Assembly (NCBI GenBank): GCA_050303415.1
Contig: JBNLBS010000008.1
Location: 124,001-188,000 of the forward strand
Reading direction: 5' to 3'
DNA: 64,000 nucleotides
Source of the DNA: JBNLBS01 sp050303415
GTDB lineage: Bacteria > Pseudomonadota > Gammaproteobacteria > Methylococcales > Methylomonadaceae
Each line of letters opens with the position of its first letter. The stretch's first letter is position 1. The notes below the pieces were generated by a model. That model saw only the letters and a list, made by a program, of their open reading frames with translations. It was not told the DNA's origin and did no database searches. Of the stretch, positions 18,716-26,590 are shown piece after piece. A program made the translations under genes and the position numbers.

Positions 18716-20083
18716 TTAGTGCTGCAAAGTGGCTGGTGGGGAAACTGAAGATGTGCTACCGGGTAAGAGGGTATTTGTCGTCAATCGTTGAAAACCAGCC
18801 TGTAGATTGCTTTCCGAATCGATTAAAAACTGACCGGAAGTAACCACAGTGTCATTTTCCTGCAACCCCGAACGAATTTCTATCATACCCGCTGATTGTT
18901 CACCGCAAATAACCTCGACCGGTTGGTAGCGACCATCATTCAGAACGCGTACGACGCGGTCACCATCACCTGTACGGATTACCGCCTCTTGAGGTACTTG
19001 TAGAATACTGTTTCTTGATTGCGCCGAGATTGAAATGTGCGCAAACATGCTTTGGGAAAGGCCGGGGTTATCAGTCTTAAACTTAATCTTAATTTCCAAC
19101 GAACGGGTGGTATAACCTACCGGCGGTTCTACTCGTACCACTTTGCCGGTAAAAGTCTCTCCGGCAATGCCGCGTACGGTCATTTGAGCTTGTTGATTGA
19201 CCTTAACCCAGCCCCATTGTCGTTCAAAGATTTCCGCAGTGACTTCGGCAACCTGGCTGTTACCGGAAAGATTAAAAACAGTAAAACCGGTAGGCACAGG
19301 GTCTCCGACTGCCCCCCGACGGGAAAAAATATAACCTTCTTCCTGAGCATAAACATGGACCGGGAGTTCGGGGGCTTTACCTTGCTGTAGCTGAGTGATT
19401 TGCTCAGCGCTTAAGCCTGAACGTTGTAATAACGGCACAATTAATTGTACCGCCTGTTGATCCATACTATTTAAAGCGTGCTGATACTGACTTTGCAGAG
19501 CTAAAAGTTCAGGTGATGATACAGAAAACAATAATTCTCCTTTTTCTACCTCATCACCTTCATTTTTATCGGTCATAAAGACTAGTTGACCATTAATTGG
19601 CGGTGTAACAATTTGACGGGCAGTCGGATCAATTCGGGTGATTTTGCCTATGGTTTCAACGTATCGCTGCATTTTTCCTATTTTAGCCTGAGTCAGGCGT
19701 ACACCAAGGTTATGAGCAACTGTCGGAGAGATTGTAACTGCGGGATATAGTTGCGCATGTTGATGAGTATCTTGTTGATGCGCAACCAGGGGCATGCCAC
19801 ATATTGGGCAGTCTCCGGGACGATCAGAAACAATGTCTGGATGCATGGGGCAGCTGTAGACCAACTGATTATTTACTGGATTAGAGGGTAAAGTGTTATT
19901 GTCTATCGGATTGTGGTTGGCAGGTTGTGCGTGATTGGTATGATTAACAGAAAAATGACCGGCAATAAATCCGAAAATTCCTGTTGCTAACAAGCGGGCG
20001 ACTGTTTTCTTGTTAAAAGTCGGTATTTTATTGATTGTTGTCATACTTCCAGATTTGAAGTGATCTTTAAAAAATGTGTTCAT
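18716..20083 (-). CDS. cusB: CusB-type periplasmic adaptor with metal-binding domain
   Basis: 455-residue membrane-fusion protein that links CusA to an outer-membrane channel and hands over metal. After one N-terminal helix (about 28-45) comes a heavy-metal-binding domain, YSCPMHPDIVSD then CPICGMPLV near 75-100, as in CusB/CzcB relatives. The adaptor core follows (barrel-sandwich IVTPPINGQLVFM, beta-barrel NQQAQMTVRGIAGE, membrane-proximal domain). The ATG overlaps the stop of the glutaminyl cyclase gene as ATGA, which supports this start over a methionine 13 codons later and implies coupling. Confidence 0.93.
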   Translation of the reverse strand: MNTFFKDHFKSGSMTTINKIPTFNKKTVARLLATGIFGFIAGHFSVNHTNHAQPANHNPIDNNTLPSNPVNNQLVYSCPMHPDIVSDRPGDCPICGMPLVAHQQDTHQHAQLYPAVTISPTVAHNLGVRLTQAKIGKMQRYVETIGKITRIDPTARQIVTPPINGQLVFMTDKNEGDEVEKGELLFSVSSPELLALQSQYQHALNSMDQQAVQLIVPLLQRSGLSAEQITQLQQGKAPELPVHVYAQEEGYIFSRRGAVGDPVPTGFTVFNLSGNSQVAEVTAEIFERQWGWVKVNQQAQMTVRGIAGETFTGKVVRVEPPVGYTTRSLEIKIKFKTDNPGLSQSMFAHISISAQSRNSILQVPQEAVIRTGDGDRVVRVLNDGRYQPVEVICGEQSAGMIEIRSGLQENDTVVTSGQFLIDSESNLQAGFQRLTTNTLLPGSTSSVSPPATLQH

Positions 20084-21033
20084 TGGAGATTGTTTTTGCC
20101 ATTAGTCGCAGGCGAGATAATTTTGATTTCATATAAATCAGGCCAGTGTTTACCGGTAATAAAAAAATGCTTTTTTTCCGGGTCATAGGCAATGCCATTC
20201 ATTGCTGTCTCCCAGCCGTTATCGGCTAATGGAGATAGAGATGAAAGGTTAAGCCAACCTAAAACCCGACCATTAGTCGGGTCTATCTGGACTATGCAGG
20301 GACTGAGCCATATATTAGCGTAGAGTAGACCATCGGCAAGCTCCAGTTCATTTAAACCGCTGATTTTTTGACCTTGATCGCTCACCTGAAGACTCTTTAA
20401 CGGATTAGCGTTTTGGGGATCAAAAAACTGTAACTGCGATGAGCCATTGGAAATTATCAATTGCTCGCCCAGCGTGGTTGCTCCCCAGCCTTCACCAGAG
20501 TAGTTAAATTTCCTGACTAAGTTAAGATTATCAGTCTGATAAACATAAGCAATGCCTAATTTCCAACTCAACTGAATTAATTCACCATTGAATAGGCTTA
20601 GCCCCTCAGCAAAGAAGATATCCGCTGGTCGCCGACTGCGTATAACCTTGCCCGTATACAGGTCGACCTTTCGGAGTTCTGAAGCACCTAACAAGCCTAT
20701 GCTTTCAAATAAATATCCGGCATGAAAAAGCAGGCCTTCGGTAAAGGCTTTTGGGTCGTGTGGATATTTAGCAACTAATTGATAAGACAATTTTACGCTT
20801 GCGGGCTGTGCGACGGAAGCTGATTGTAAAGGTAATGCTATTGTATTGGCGTTACATTGCTGACTGATTGTTTGCTGCATTATGCCGGTGGCGAAGACCT
20901 GGCCGGAAAAACTGATTAGCAACAATGTGTTAAAGATAATATATGTGTATGCTTTTACCTTGTCTAATATATTGTAATGATAATTGAAATTAAAGGCTTT
21001 TAGCCAAAGCAGGGTAGGGGATAACACATGCAT
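20080..21033 (-). CDS. glutaminyl-peptide cyclotransferase, bacterial/plant type
   Basis: 317-residue secreted enzyme of the glutamine cyclotransferase family (PF05096), a five-bladed beta-propeller that turns N-terminal glutamine into pyroglutamate. Family blocks are visible: HDPKAFTEGLLF near 95, FAEGLSLFNGELIQLSWK, GEGWGATTLGEQLI, and GLNELELADGLLYANIW with the catalytic-region acids. The hydrophobic signal (IIFNTLLLISFSGQVFA) begins only near residue 32, so the true start may be later than 21033, but no good methionine exists between. Coupled to cusB by ATGA. Why it sits in a copper-efflux operon is unclear; it might cap an exported protein such as CusB, the oxidase or the unknown protein. 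Confidence 0.87.
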   Translation of the reverse strand: MHVLSPTLLWLKAFNFNYHYNILDKVKAYTYIIFNTLLLISFSGQVFATGIMQQTISQQCNANTIALPLQSASVAQPASVKLSYQLVAKYPHDPKAFTEGLLFHAGYLFESIGLLGASELRKVDLYTGKVIRSRRPADIFFAEGLSLFNGELIQLSWKLGIAYVYQTDNLNLVRKFNYSGEGWGATTLGEQLIISNGSSQLQFFDPQNANPLKSLQVSDQGQKISGLNELELADGLLYANIWLSPCIVQIDPTNGRVLGWLNLSSLSPLADNGWETAMNGIAYDPEKKHFFITGKHWPDLYEIKIISPATNGKNNLQ

Positions 21034-21071
21034 TAATGGTAAAGGTTAGTATTTATTGACGATCAGGCTTA

Positions 21072-21111
21072 ATTAAAAAACAGGCCGCTTCATCCAGAAA
21101 CGGCCCGTTTT
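21072..21111 (-). terminator. intrinsic terminator between the two copper blocks
   Basis: On the minus strand AAAACGGGCCG pairs with CGGCCTGTTTT (11 pairs, one G-T wobble) around a 13-base loop, followed by further T. It lies 12 bases after the stop of the 650-residue protein gene, ending the oxidase/SCO transcript before the glutaminyl cyclase-cusBA block. Confidence 0.85.
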
Positions 21112-21122
21112 AAGATAACGAA

Positions 21123-23075
21123 TTAATGCAGTGAATAAACCGCTACATCATGGTGTAGTGGATCAAATTGATAAATTCGTAAACGACGGCTAGGCTCAAA
21201 ATTATAAGTAATATCAACCTTGTGCATGCTGGGTGTGCCGTCTGCCGCGACAGGCGGTACCATAATCATGCCCCAAGGACCGCCGGCATTAGGCCAGGAG
21301 TGGTTGCGACCAAAAGTAAAAAAACATCCTGAGCCGAATTGAGGTTCGGCATTAATGTCGGCATCACGCGGTGTTGCCTGTAGGAATTCCTCTGTCCCGC
21401 TGGTGTTCATCGGCAGTACTTTGTCATTGGTGACGACATATTCCCCAGTAGACTGATCGATTGCCAGATCCTGTTTAGCAGGATTTGGCGTGGTGTCTAA
21501 TAAAAGATCATCAACAATCGTAGTTTCCGAACCCTCAATTACGCTTGCTTCGGTATGAGGATATGGTGCTAATGCGGTGGTTGGATCCGTTTCCTGAAAC
21601 TGGTTTTCCCAACCTCTGGAGCCGCCAAAATCAACATTCATATAAGCGTGAGGAAAATGATCACCATTTAACAGGGTTACTTTGTAATTATAGGGGCGAA
21701 GTGTCCAGTCATGCGCGCAGCCATTACAAATACCTTTATAACTTGCGGGTCCCTGACCACTGCCTTCTCCTTGTAACCCCTGGCGACTGCCATAGATAGT
21801 ATTATTGGCATAAAGCAGGGTAATGGTTGCATCCGGGTCGGCAGCAACGCCGGTAGGCAGCTTGGTTCTATCCATCCAATCCAGATAAGCCAGCCTTAAA
21901 TCGGCAATCATTTGTCTTAACTGATCCTTAGTAAAGGTTTTTTTACCTTTTTTAATCGAATGCTTGATCATGGTCATGATGTTCCACATGCGCTTCGCCG
22001 GGGCGATGTCACCAATTTGGGCAATCGCGGCCAGTTTGTTTTCTTCGTTTAAGCGGGGGTTAAGACCAAAGACATCAGATTCCCACTGCACTAGTGTTTT
22101 ACCACCGGGGGCTTTGGTTGCATTTTCAATTACCTGTACACGAGGTGGATGGATACGCCAGCCCCAAGTGTAAGTCAGGTTGTAGTATTTACCTAGGGAT
22201 TCCTTGATTTTAACGGTGTAACGGGTACCTTCATCCAGCATTGGAAAATAGGATTGATCCATTGCTACATGGAATGGGCCTCGGCTGCCATCAGGGGTCT
22301 GGTCAAAATACATCACCATGGGTGAGAAGTCTTCTATCCCGTTGTGCAAAATATTGACATGGTAGGTAATAGTCCATGGTACTTCTTGTACCGCGCTGGG
22401 ATCGACAAAAGCGGTATCCGCTTCAATACGTTGATCAAAGTAGATCATTTCAACGTCTACATTACCACCGGTGACGGTATCGCCTTCCTGGCAGGGATTA
22501 TGCTCTGCACAGGTCGGGATGACTGTTTTTACTTTGTCTGGGCCATTGTAATGCAGCATGGGCATTCCGCTATAGGCTCTTTCAGCGATGGGGTTGCCCT
22601 CAAGGATATCGATTCCCATTTGCAGCAGATTTGAATCAACCCAGTTGATCTTGCCGTCGGATGCTTCAAGCATGTCGATAACCGCATCCAGATCATCGCT
22701 AGGGGATGCAATATTAATACTTTCTTTTATGACCGGACCATCATGCAAGAGATATCGGCTATCGCCAATACCATAGGCAGATGGTTGGGTATTGGGCATT
22801 TCATTACCGTTAAAGTCAAACATGTTGCTGTTAACGGTGGGTAAAAAATTACTGCCCGGCGGGTTATCAAAAGGATTAACTGCATCAAAATGACCTTCTG
22901 GAGTGACTACATAGGTAGTCATGCCATCATCAGAAAGAGTCTGTATGGACGGTCCGGGTCTGGGTTGAGTGCCTGGGTGTCCGGCTATGCCGGCCGCCAG
23001 CACTGTCGTGGTTATGCCTGAACTTAATAAAAAGACCATTGTGCTGGCAATTTTAGATTTATGTATTTGTTTCAT
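21123..23075 (-). CDS. unrecognised secreted protein of a multicopper-oxidase operon
   Basis: 650 residues with a clear Sec signal peptide (cleavage after TTTVLA) and no membrane helix after it, so periplasmic or secreted. I recognise no family. Visible features: many His, Met, Trp and Pro residues; a GICNGCAHDW segment with a CxxC pair near 440; a TWGWRIHPPRV segment near 305; a helical middle (about 350-410) with DLRLAYLDWMDR; and a His/Asp-rich end PLHHDVAVYSLH. None of the four His-X-His motifs of multicopper oxidases is present. It is 12 bases downstream of the SCO-like gene and third in the oxidase transcript, ended by a strong terminator. It may be a copper-binding partner or substrate of the oxidase. 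Confidence 0.7.
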   Translation of the reverse strand: MKQIHKSKIASTMVFLLSSGITTTVLAAGIAGHPGTQPRPGPSIQTLSDDGMTTYVVTPEGHFDAVNPFDNPPGSNFLPTVNSNMFDFNGNEMPNTQPSAYGIGDSRYLLHDGPVIKESINIASPSDDLDAVIDMLEASDGKINWVDSNLLQMGIDILEGNPIAERAYSGMPMLHYNGPDKVKTVIPTCAEHNPCQEGDTVTGGNVDVEMIYFDQRIEADTAFVDPSAVQEVPWTITYHVNILHNGIEDFSPMVMYFDQTPDGSRGPFHVAMDQSYFPMLDEGTRYTVKIKESLGKYYNLTYTWGWRIHPPRVQVIENATKAPGGKTLVQWESDVFGLNPRLNEENKLAAIAQIGDIAPAKRMWNIMTMIKHSIKKGKKTFTKDQLRQMIADLRLAYLDWMDRTKLPTGVAADPDATITLLYANNTIYGSRQGLQGEGSGQGPASYKGICNGCAHDWTLRPYNYKVTLLNGDHFPHAYMNVDFGGSRGWENQFQETDPTTALAPYPHTEASVIEGSETTIVDDLLLDTTPNPAKQDLAIDQSTGEYVVTNDKVLPMNTSGTEEFLQATPRDADINAEPQFGSGCFFTFGRNHSWPNAGGPWGMIMVPPVAADGTPSMHKVDITYNFEPSRRLRIYQFDPLHHDVAVYSLH

Positions 23076-23087
23076 TTTGCATCCCCT

Positions 23088-23714
23088 CTAAACACTATGC
23101 AGGTCAACTAGGAAGGGTTTGTGATGCTTGCCAGTGCTTAATCTGGCGACCGCTTCTGCAATAAATAGAGGGTGCTGGCGGCTGGCTTTGGATAGCCAGC
23201 GTCCGGTTTTTTCATTGCCAATCCAGGTTAAACCGTTGATACGACCATGAACACCAAATGAACTCAATACTTCATGGATATCTTCGGGTTGTCCGGTTAG
23301 AAATTTCCATTTTGCTCCATGTGAGTCCGCCAGCTGTTGTAAAGCTTCCGGAGTGTCGTGATAAGGGTCGGTGGAAATGGTGTACATGTTGACATCATCC
23401 CCTAAACGATCTGCCAGCATTTCCTGTACTTTTACCAGGTTGCTAATTACCGGGTAACGCTTTTCGCCTTTGACCGAGGTAAAATTGATTAAAACCAGTT
23501 TATTATTGACCAGTTGTTCGTAAAACCAGGATTTTTGTTTATTTTGGTCTTGCACAATTACTTGTGGAAAGCGATTGGCATTTGGTCCGCCTTTGGCGCG
23601 TGGACAAGATTTAATCATGGGGTTTTTGTTTAATACATTAACCCCTGTTGCTGCGCCAGCAGCGACAGGTACAGCCAGTGCCGTCGCTGCGAGAAATTTT
23701 CTTCTATTGTTCAT
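23088..23714 (-). CDS. SCO1/SenC-like protein lacking the copper-binding cysteines
   Basis: 208 residues. N-terminal NRRKFLAATALAVP is a twin-arginine (Tat) signal. The rest follows the SCO thioredoxin fold: LVLINFTS, then ISTDPYHDTPEAL, LTGQPEDI, and a C-terminal helix. In true SCO proteins the segment after the first strand is CxxxC and loads copper into the CuA site of cytochrome oxidase; here that place reads SVKGEKRYP, with neither cysteine. It therefore cannot bind copper in the usual way and may act as a structural or chaperone partner. It lies between the Tat-exported oxidase and the unknown secreted protein. Confidence 0.75.
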   Translation of the reverse strand: MNNRRKFLAATALAVPVAAGAATGVNVLNKNPMIKSCPRAKGGPNANRFPQVIVQDQNKQKSWFYEQLVNNKLVLINFTSVKGEKRYPVISNLVKVQEMLADRLGDDVNMYTISTDPYHDTPEALQQLADSHGAKWKFLTGQPEDIHEVLSSFGVHGRINGLTWIGNEKTGRWLSKASRQHPLFIAEAVARLSTGKHHKPFLVDLHSV

Positions 23715-23767
23715 GATTGATTCCTTAATTCTATATGTTCAGCTGTCTGGATTAATACGTTCGATTG

Positions 23768-25471
23768 TTAGCCCGGAGTAATATCCCAGCGCAACATCAT
23801 GGCATTGTCTTCATGGACATTGTTATGACAATGAATAACGTATCGACCGACAAAATCATCAAACCGATAGAATACTTTTGCGTGGTCATTGGGGCCTAAA
23901 GTGGCAACGTCTTTACGGGCCTTTAAAATTCCGGTAGGTGCTTTACCATTCCATTCCAGAACTTGAAATTCCTCAAAATGAACATGACAAGGATGTGCCC
24001 AAGAGCTGCCGGCATTACGGAAATGCCATATCTCAGCGGTGCCTTGACGGGGTGCAGCAGAAATTACCGTTGGATCCATAAAACTGCCATTGACAGTCCA
24101 TAAACCCATGTCATGGTCAAATACCCATTCGCGTTCGGCGACTACTTCATCAAGGTTGATGTCAGGTAATTTACGCAAGAAATCAGGAACCTGACTGTTA
24201 TCAACCACATTACTGTCTACAACTCTAAATTGCATGACATTCATTTTGTTTGGTCCTTCCAAGCGTCGGCCGGTAGGGCCCTGGCCATTTATTTGCTCCA
24301 TAATATTAAGTAGCTCAATGGTTTGACCAGGTTTGTAACGCGAGAAGTCGATAATAACGTCCTGCCTATTGGCAGGGCCAAGCACCATCGAAGTTGCTTC
24401 AACCGGTTCTTCCAGTAAGTTACCATCATTAGAGATAATGAAAAATGGTGAATCATCGCTTAGTTGTAACTCATAAAAGCGTGATGGACCACCATCATAA
24501 ATACGGAAACGGTATTTACGGCGTTCCACATTCAAATATGGCATGACTTTTCGATTAACCGTGATCAAATCGCCCAAATGACCATCGGTATCAAAAATGT
24601 TGTAAGTCGGGTTACCGATACTATCAAAGCGTACATCATGGAGAATCAAAGAGATGTCGTAGCCATTTGCTTGCCCGGGTGTGCCGCCAAATTGCATATT
24701 ACCCGGCAGACGTAATGCTTTTGGGTTTTTATCATTTTCATCACCTGAGTCAATATGGTCGTAAAATATAGCCATGCCTGATAAACCGGCATAGACATTG
24801 GTCGCGGTAAAATCGATCATATGATCGTGATACCAAAGACTACCTAAAGCCTCATTGGAATCATTACGGGCATACATCATGGCGTAATGGTGATCCCAAT
24901 ATTGACCGGGCACGGCAAAGTCCATTGGATAACCATCGCTTTCTGAAGCTGTATGAGCATTATGCAGGTGGGTGCTTATCGCTGGATAACCAACAGGCAT
25001 TTGTACCTGATCGGCTGTTGGTAAATCGTTATGGCGTCGTACAAACACCGGTTCTCCATAGCGAGCTACCAAGGTTTCACCCGGTGTGCTGCCATTATAT
25101 AGCCAGGCGATAGAGCCCGCTTGTCCAGGGGTCAAGTTGGTTAATTGAGAGTGATAATTCCAGTAACCTTCAGTAATGCGTTGTTCATAATATTTAACCG
25201 GTTGAAACTCATCAAAACGTTGATGACGGTTTGGCTCTGGCGGTGTAATTAAACTGCTGGGATTGACTGGTTGTAAGGCACCGGGAAGAAACAAAGGTTC
25301 GGTAAAAGCAGTAACCGGAGGGCTATCCGGTTCCGTTCCTGGGCTTCTTATTCCAGTGGGGCGACAAAGCTGGGCTTGTGCAGATTGTGAAAGCATGGAG
25401 CCTCCAAAGATGGCTGGCGCAGTTAGTGCTGCTGCCCCGGCTTTTAATATCTGTCTTCTTTTTATAGTCAT
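23768..25471 (-). CDS. CotA-like multicopper oxidase, Tat-exported
   Basis: 567 residues. Tat signal KRRQILKAGAAALTAP. All four copper-ligand motifs are present: STHLHNAH near 165, LWYHDHMID near 220, WAHPCHVHFEEF near 490, and HCHNNVHEDNAMM near 545, where the last methionine is the probable axial ligand of the type 1 site. The layout matches CotA laccase, bilirubin oxidase and phenoxazinone synthase relatives, which oxidise phenols, metals or Cu(I) with oxygen. First gene of the upstream copper block. Beside CusBA a cuprous oxidase role is plausible; no methionine-rich CueO-type helix is visible, so this remains open. Confidence 0.93.
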   Translation of the reverse strand: MTIKRRQILKAGAAALTAPAIFGGSMLSQSAQAQLCRPTGIRSPGTEPDSPPVTAFTEPLFLPGALQPVNPSSLITPPEPNRHQRFDEFQPVKYYEQRITEGYWNYHSQLTNLTPGQAGSIAWLYNGSTPGETLVARYGEPVFVRRHNDLPTADQVQMPVGYPAISTHLHNAHTASESDGYPMDFAVPGQYWDHHYAMMYARNDSNEALGSLWYHDHMIDFTATNVYAGLSGMAIFYDHIDSGDENDKNPKALRLPGNMQFGGTPGQANGYDISLILHDVRFDSIGNPTYNIFDTDGHLGDLITVNRKVMPYLNVERRKYRFRIYDGGPSRFYELQLSDDSPFFIISNDGNLLEEPVEATSMVLGPANRQDVIIDFSRYKPGQTIELLNIMEQINGQGPTGRRLEGPNKMNVMQFRVVDSNVVDNSQVPDFLRKLPDINLDEVVAEREWVFDHDMGLWTVNGSFMDPTVISAAPRQGTAEIWHFRNAGSSWAHPCHVHFEEFQVLEWNGKAPTGILKARKDVATLGPNDHAKVFYRFDDFVGRYVIHCHNNVHEDNAMMLRWDITPG

Positions 25472-25570
25472 GATTGTAGGCTTGTAGTGTTTGAAGTAAA
25501 TTTTTTGTTAGAAGAAAGGTGCCTATGTTGTTGTGCGGTTAGTGAACTAAAAAAAATACAGGGATATAAG

Positions 25571-25628
25571 TTTTATTACTTAGTATAAGGTAGCTTATTT
25601 ATATTTACGTAATTTTACATATTTAGTT
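25571..25628. repeat. imperfect direct repeat, copy 1
   Basis: Part of the 497-base AT-rich gap (25472-25968) between the divergent multicopper oxidase and lipoprotein genes. This copy and one 198 bases downstream share TTAGTATAA and then TTATTTATATTTA, followed by alternating matches up to a CATA block, without gaps. No gene, tRNA or IS end is seen in the gap. Promoters for both neighbours must lie here; the repeats could be paired regulator sites or an old duplication. Confidence 0.5.
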
Positions 25629-25768
25629 CGGCAGTCAGTATACCAAATAAAATATATATGAATAGTAGAAATGCTTATTTTATTTAAATTGATATATTTT
25701 TATATAAGAGATTTTACTTAATTATTTAAGGAGTTAATGTGTCAAATTAGAAGTAACTGTAATCAAAG

Positions 25769-25826
25769 CTTTGTTTATTAGTATAAATTAATTTATTTAT
25801 ATTTAAGTGATGTTTCATAGTTTATT
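25769..25826. repeat. imperfect direct repeat, copy 2
   Basis: Second copy of the AT-rich repeat, in the same register as copy 1: TTAGTATAA at 25778 and TTATTTATATTTA at 25793, both offset by exactly 198 bases. Confidence 0.5.
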
Positions 25827-25968
25827 TATAAGAAACGTGACTTCTGATGTATAACTCGAGTTGATGAGTCAAACTGAGCTACTTGTATTAGAAAAATAAT
25901 AACTCTCTAATCTGGTCGAAGCTAATGCAGCTATAATTAAAGGTATTTCTTTATCTGTGGTGTTAAAT

Positions 25969-26583
25969 ATGATGCGAGGTTTTTACAGTAAAAGGTGCTG
26001 CATTCCGTGCAGGTTTTTGTTTGTTATAAGCATTTTACTGTTAGTTGTTGGCTGTAGTTATTCTGTTGCTCTACCTGAGTTAAGCCATAAAGTCCCCGTT
26101 AAACGATTTAGACAAAATCTGATTGTGGTGATTGATCAGAATACGTTAAATACAGCAATTCGTATTCCATCCCATTCTCCTTTTTTTGTCCATAACTGGA
26201 AAGCAAGAATCGGTGAAATGCTTATGCAGGTGGCTGAATCTGAATTAGCCTTGTTTTTTAATCAGTATCAAACTGTTACCGCCTTGGATCAATATGTTTG
26301 GGCTGATGACGTCGTCGTGATGGAATTAACGGTAGTGGAATATTTATATCAGCATGGAAAAAGCTATGTCAGTATTAATTCCGTAGTTTATAAGCACAAT
26401 GAACAGGTGTTAATGCAGAATCTTTACAGCGCCTATGGCGAAAGTCAGAGCAGTGAAAAATTGCCAGTCGATACATATAAAAAGAAAATGATTGTACGAG
26501 AAGCGACACACGCTGCATTAACACAGATTTTTAATCGATTACGTAATGATTTGACCGGTATTGTCGCCAGCAAATTTGACTGA
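25969..26583 (+). CDS. uncharacterised lipoprotein upstream of an AarF-type kinase
   Basis: 204 residues with a signal sequence (FLFVISILLLVVGC) and a lipobox cysteine near residue 29, so a membrane-anchored periplasmic lipoprotein. The rest is soluble alpha/beta with no family I can name; it loosely recalls auxiliary lipoproteins of ABC systems. Start uncertain: tandem ATGs at 25969 and 25972, or a GTG at 25957. It ends 7 bases before the GTG of the kinase gene, so the two are probably cotranscribed and functionally linked. Confidence 0.65.
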   Translation: MMRGFYSKRCCIPCRFLFVISILLLVVGCSYSVALPELSHKVPVKRFRQNLIVVIDQNTLNTAIRIPSHSPFFVHNWKARIGEMLMQVAESELALFFNQYQTVTALDQYVWADDVVVMELTVVEYLYQHGKSYVSINSVVYKHNEQVLMQNLYSAYGESQSSEKLPVDTYKKKMIVREATHAALTQIFNRLRNDLTGIVASKFD

Positions 26584-26590
26584 GGCTAAA

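Noticed and set aside
21123..23075. Second multicopper oxidase
   Set aside because: None of the four His-X-His copper motifs is present, in contrast to the neighbouring oxidase.
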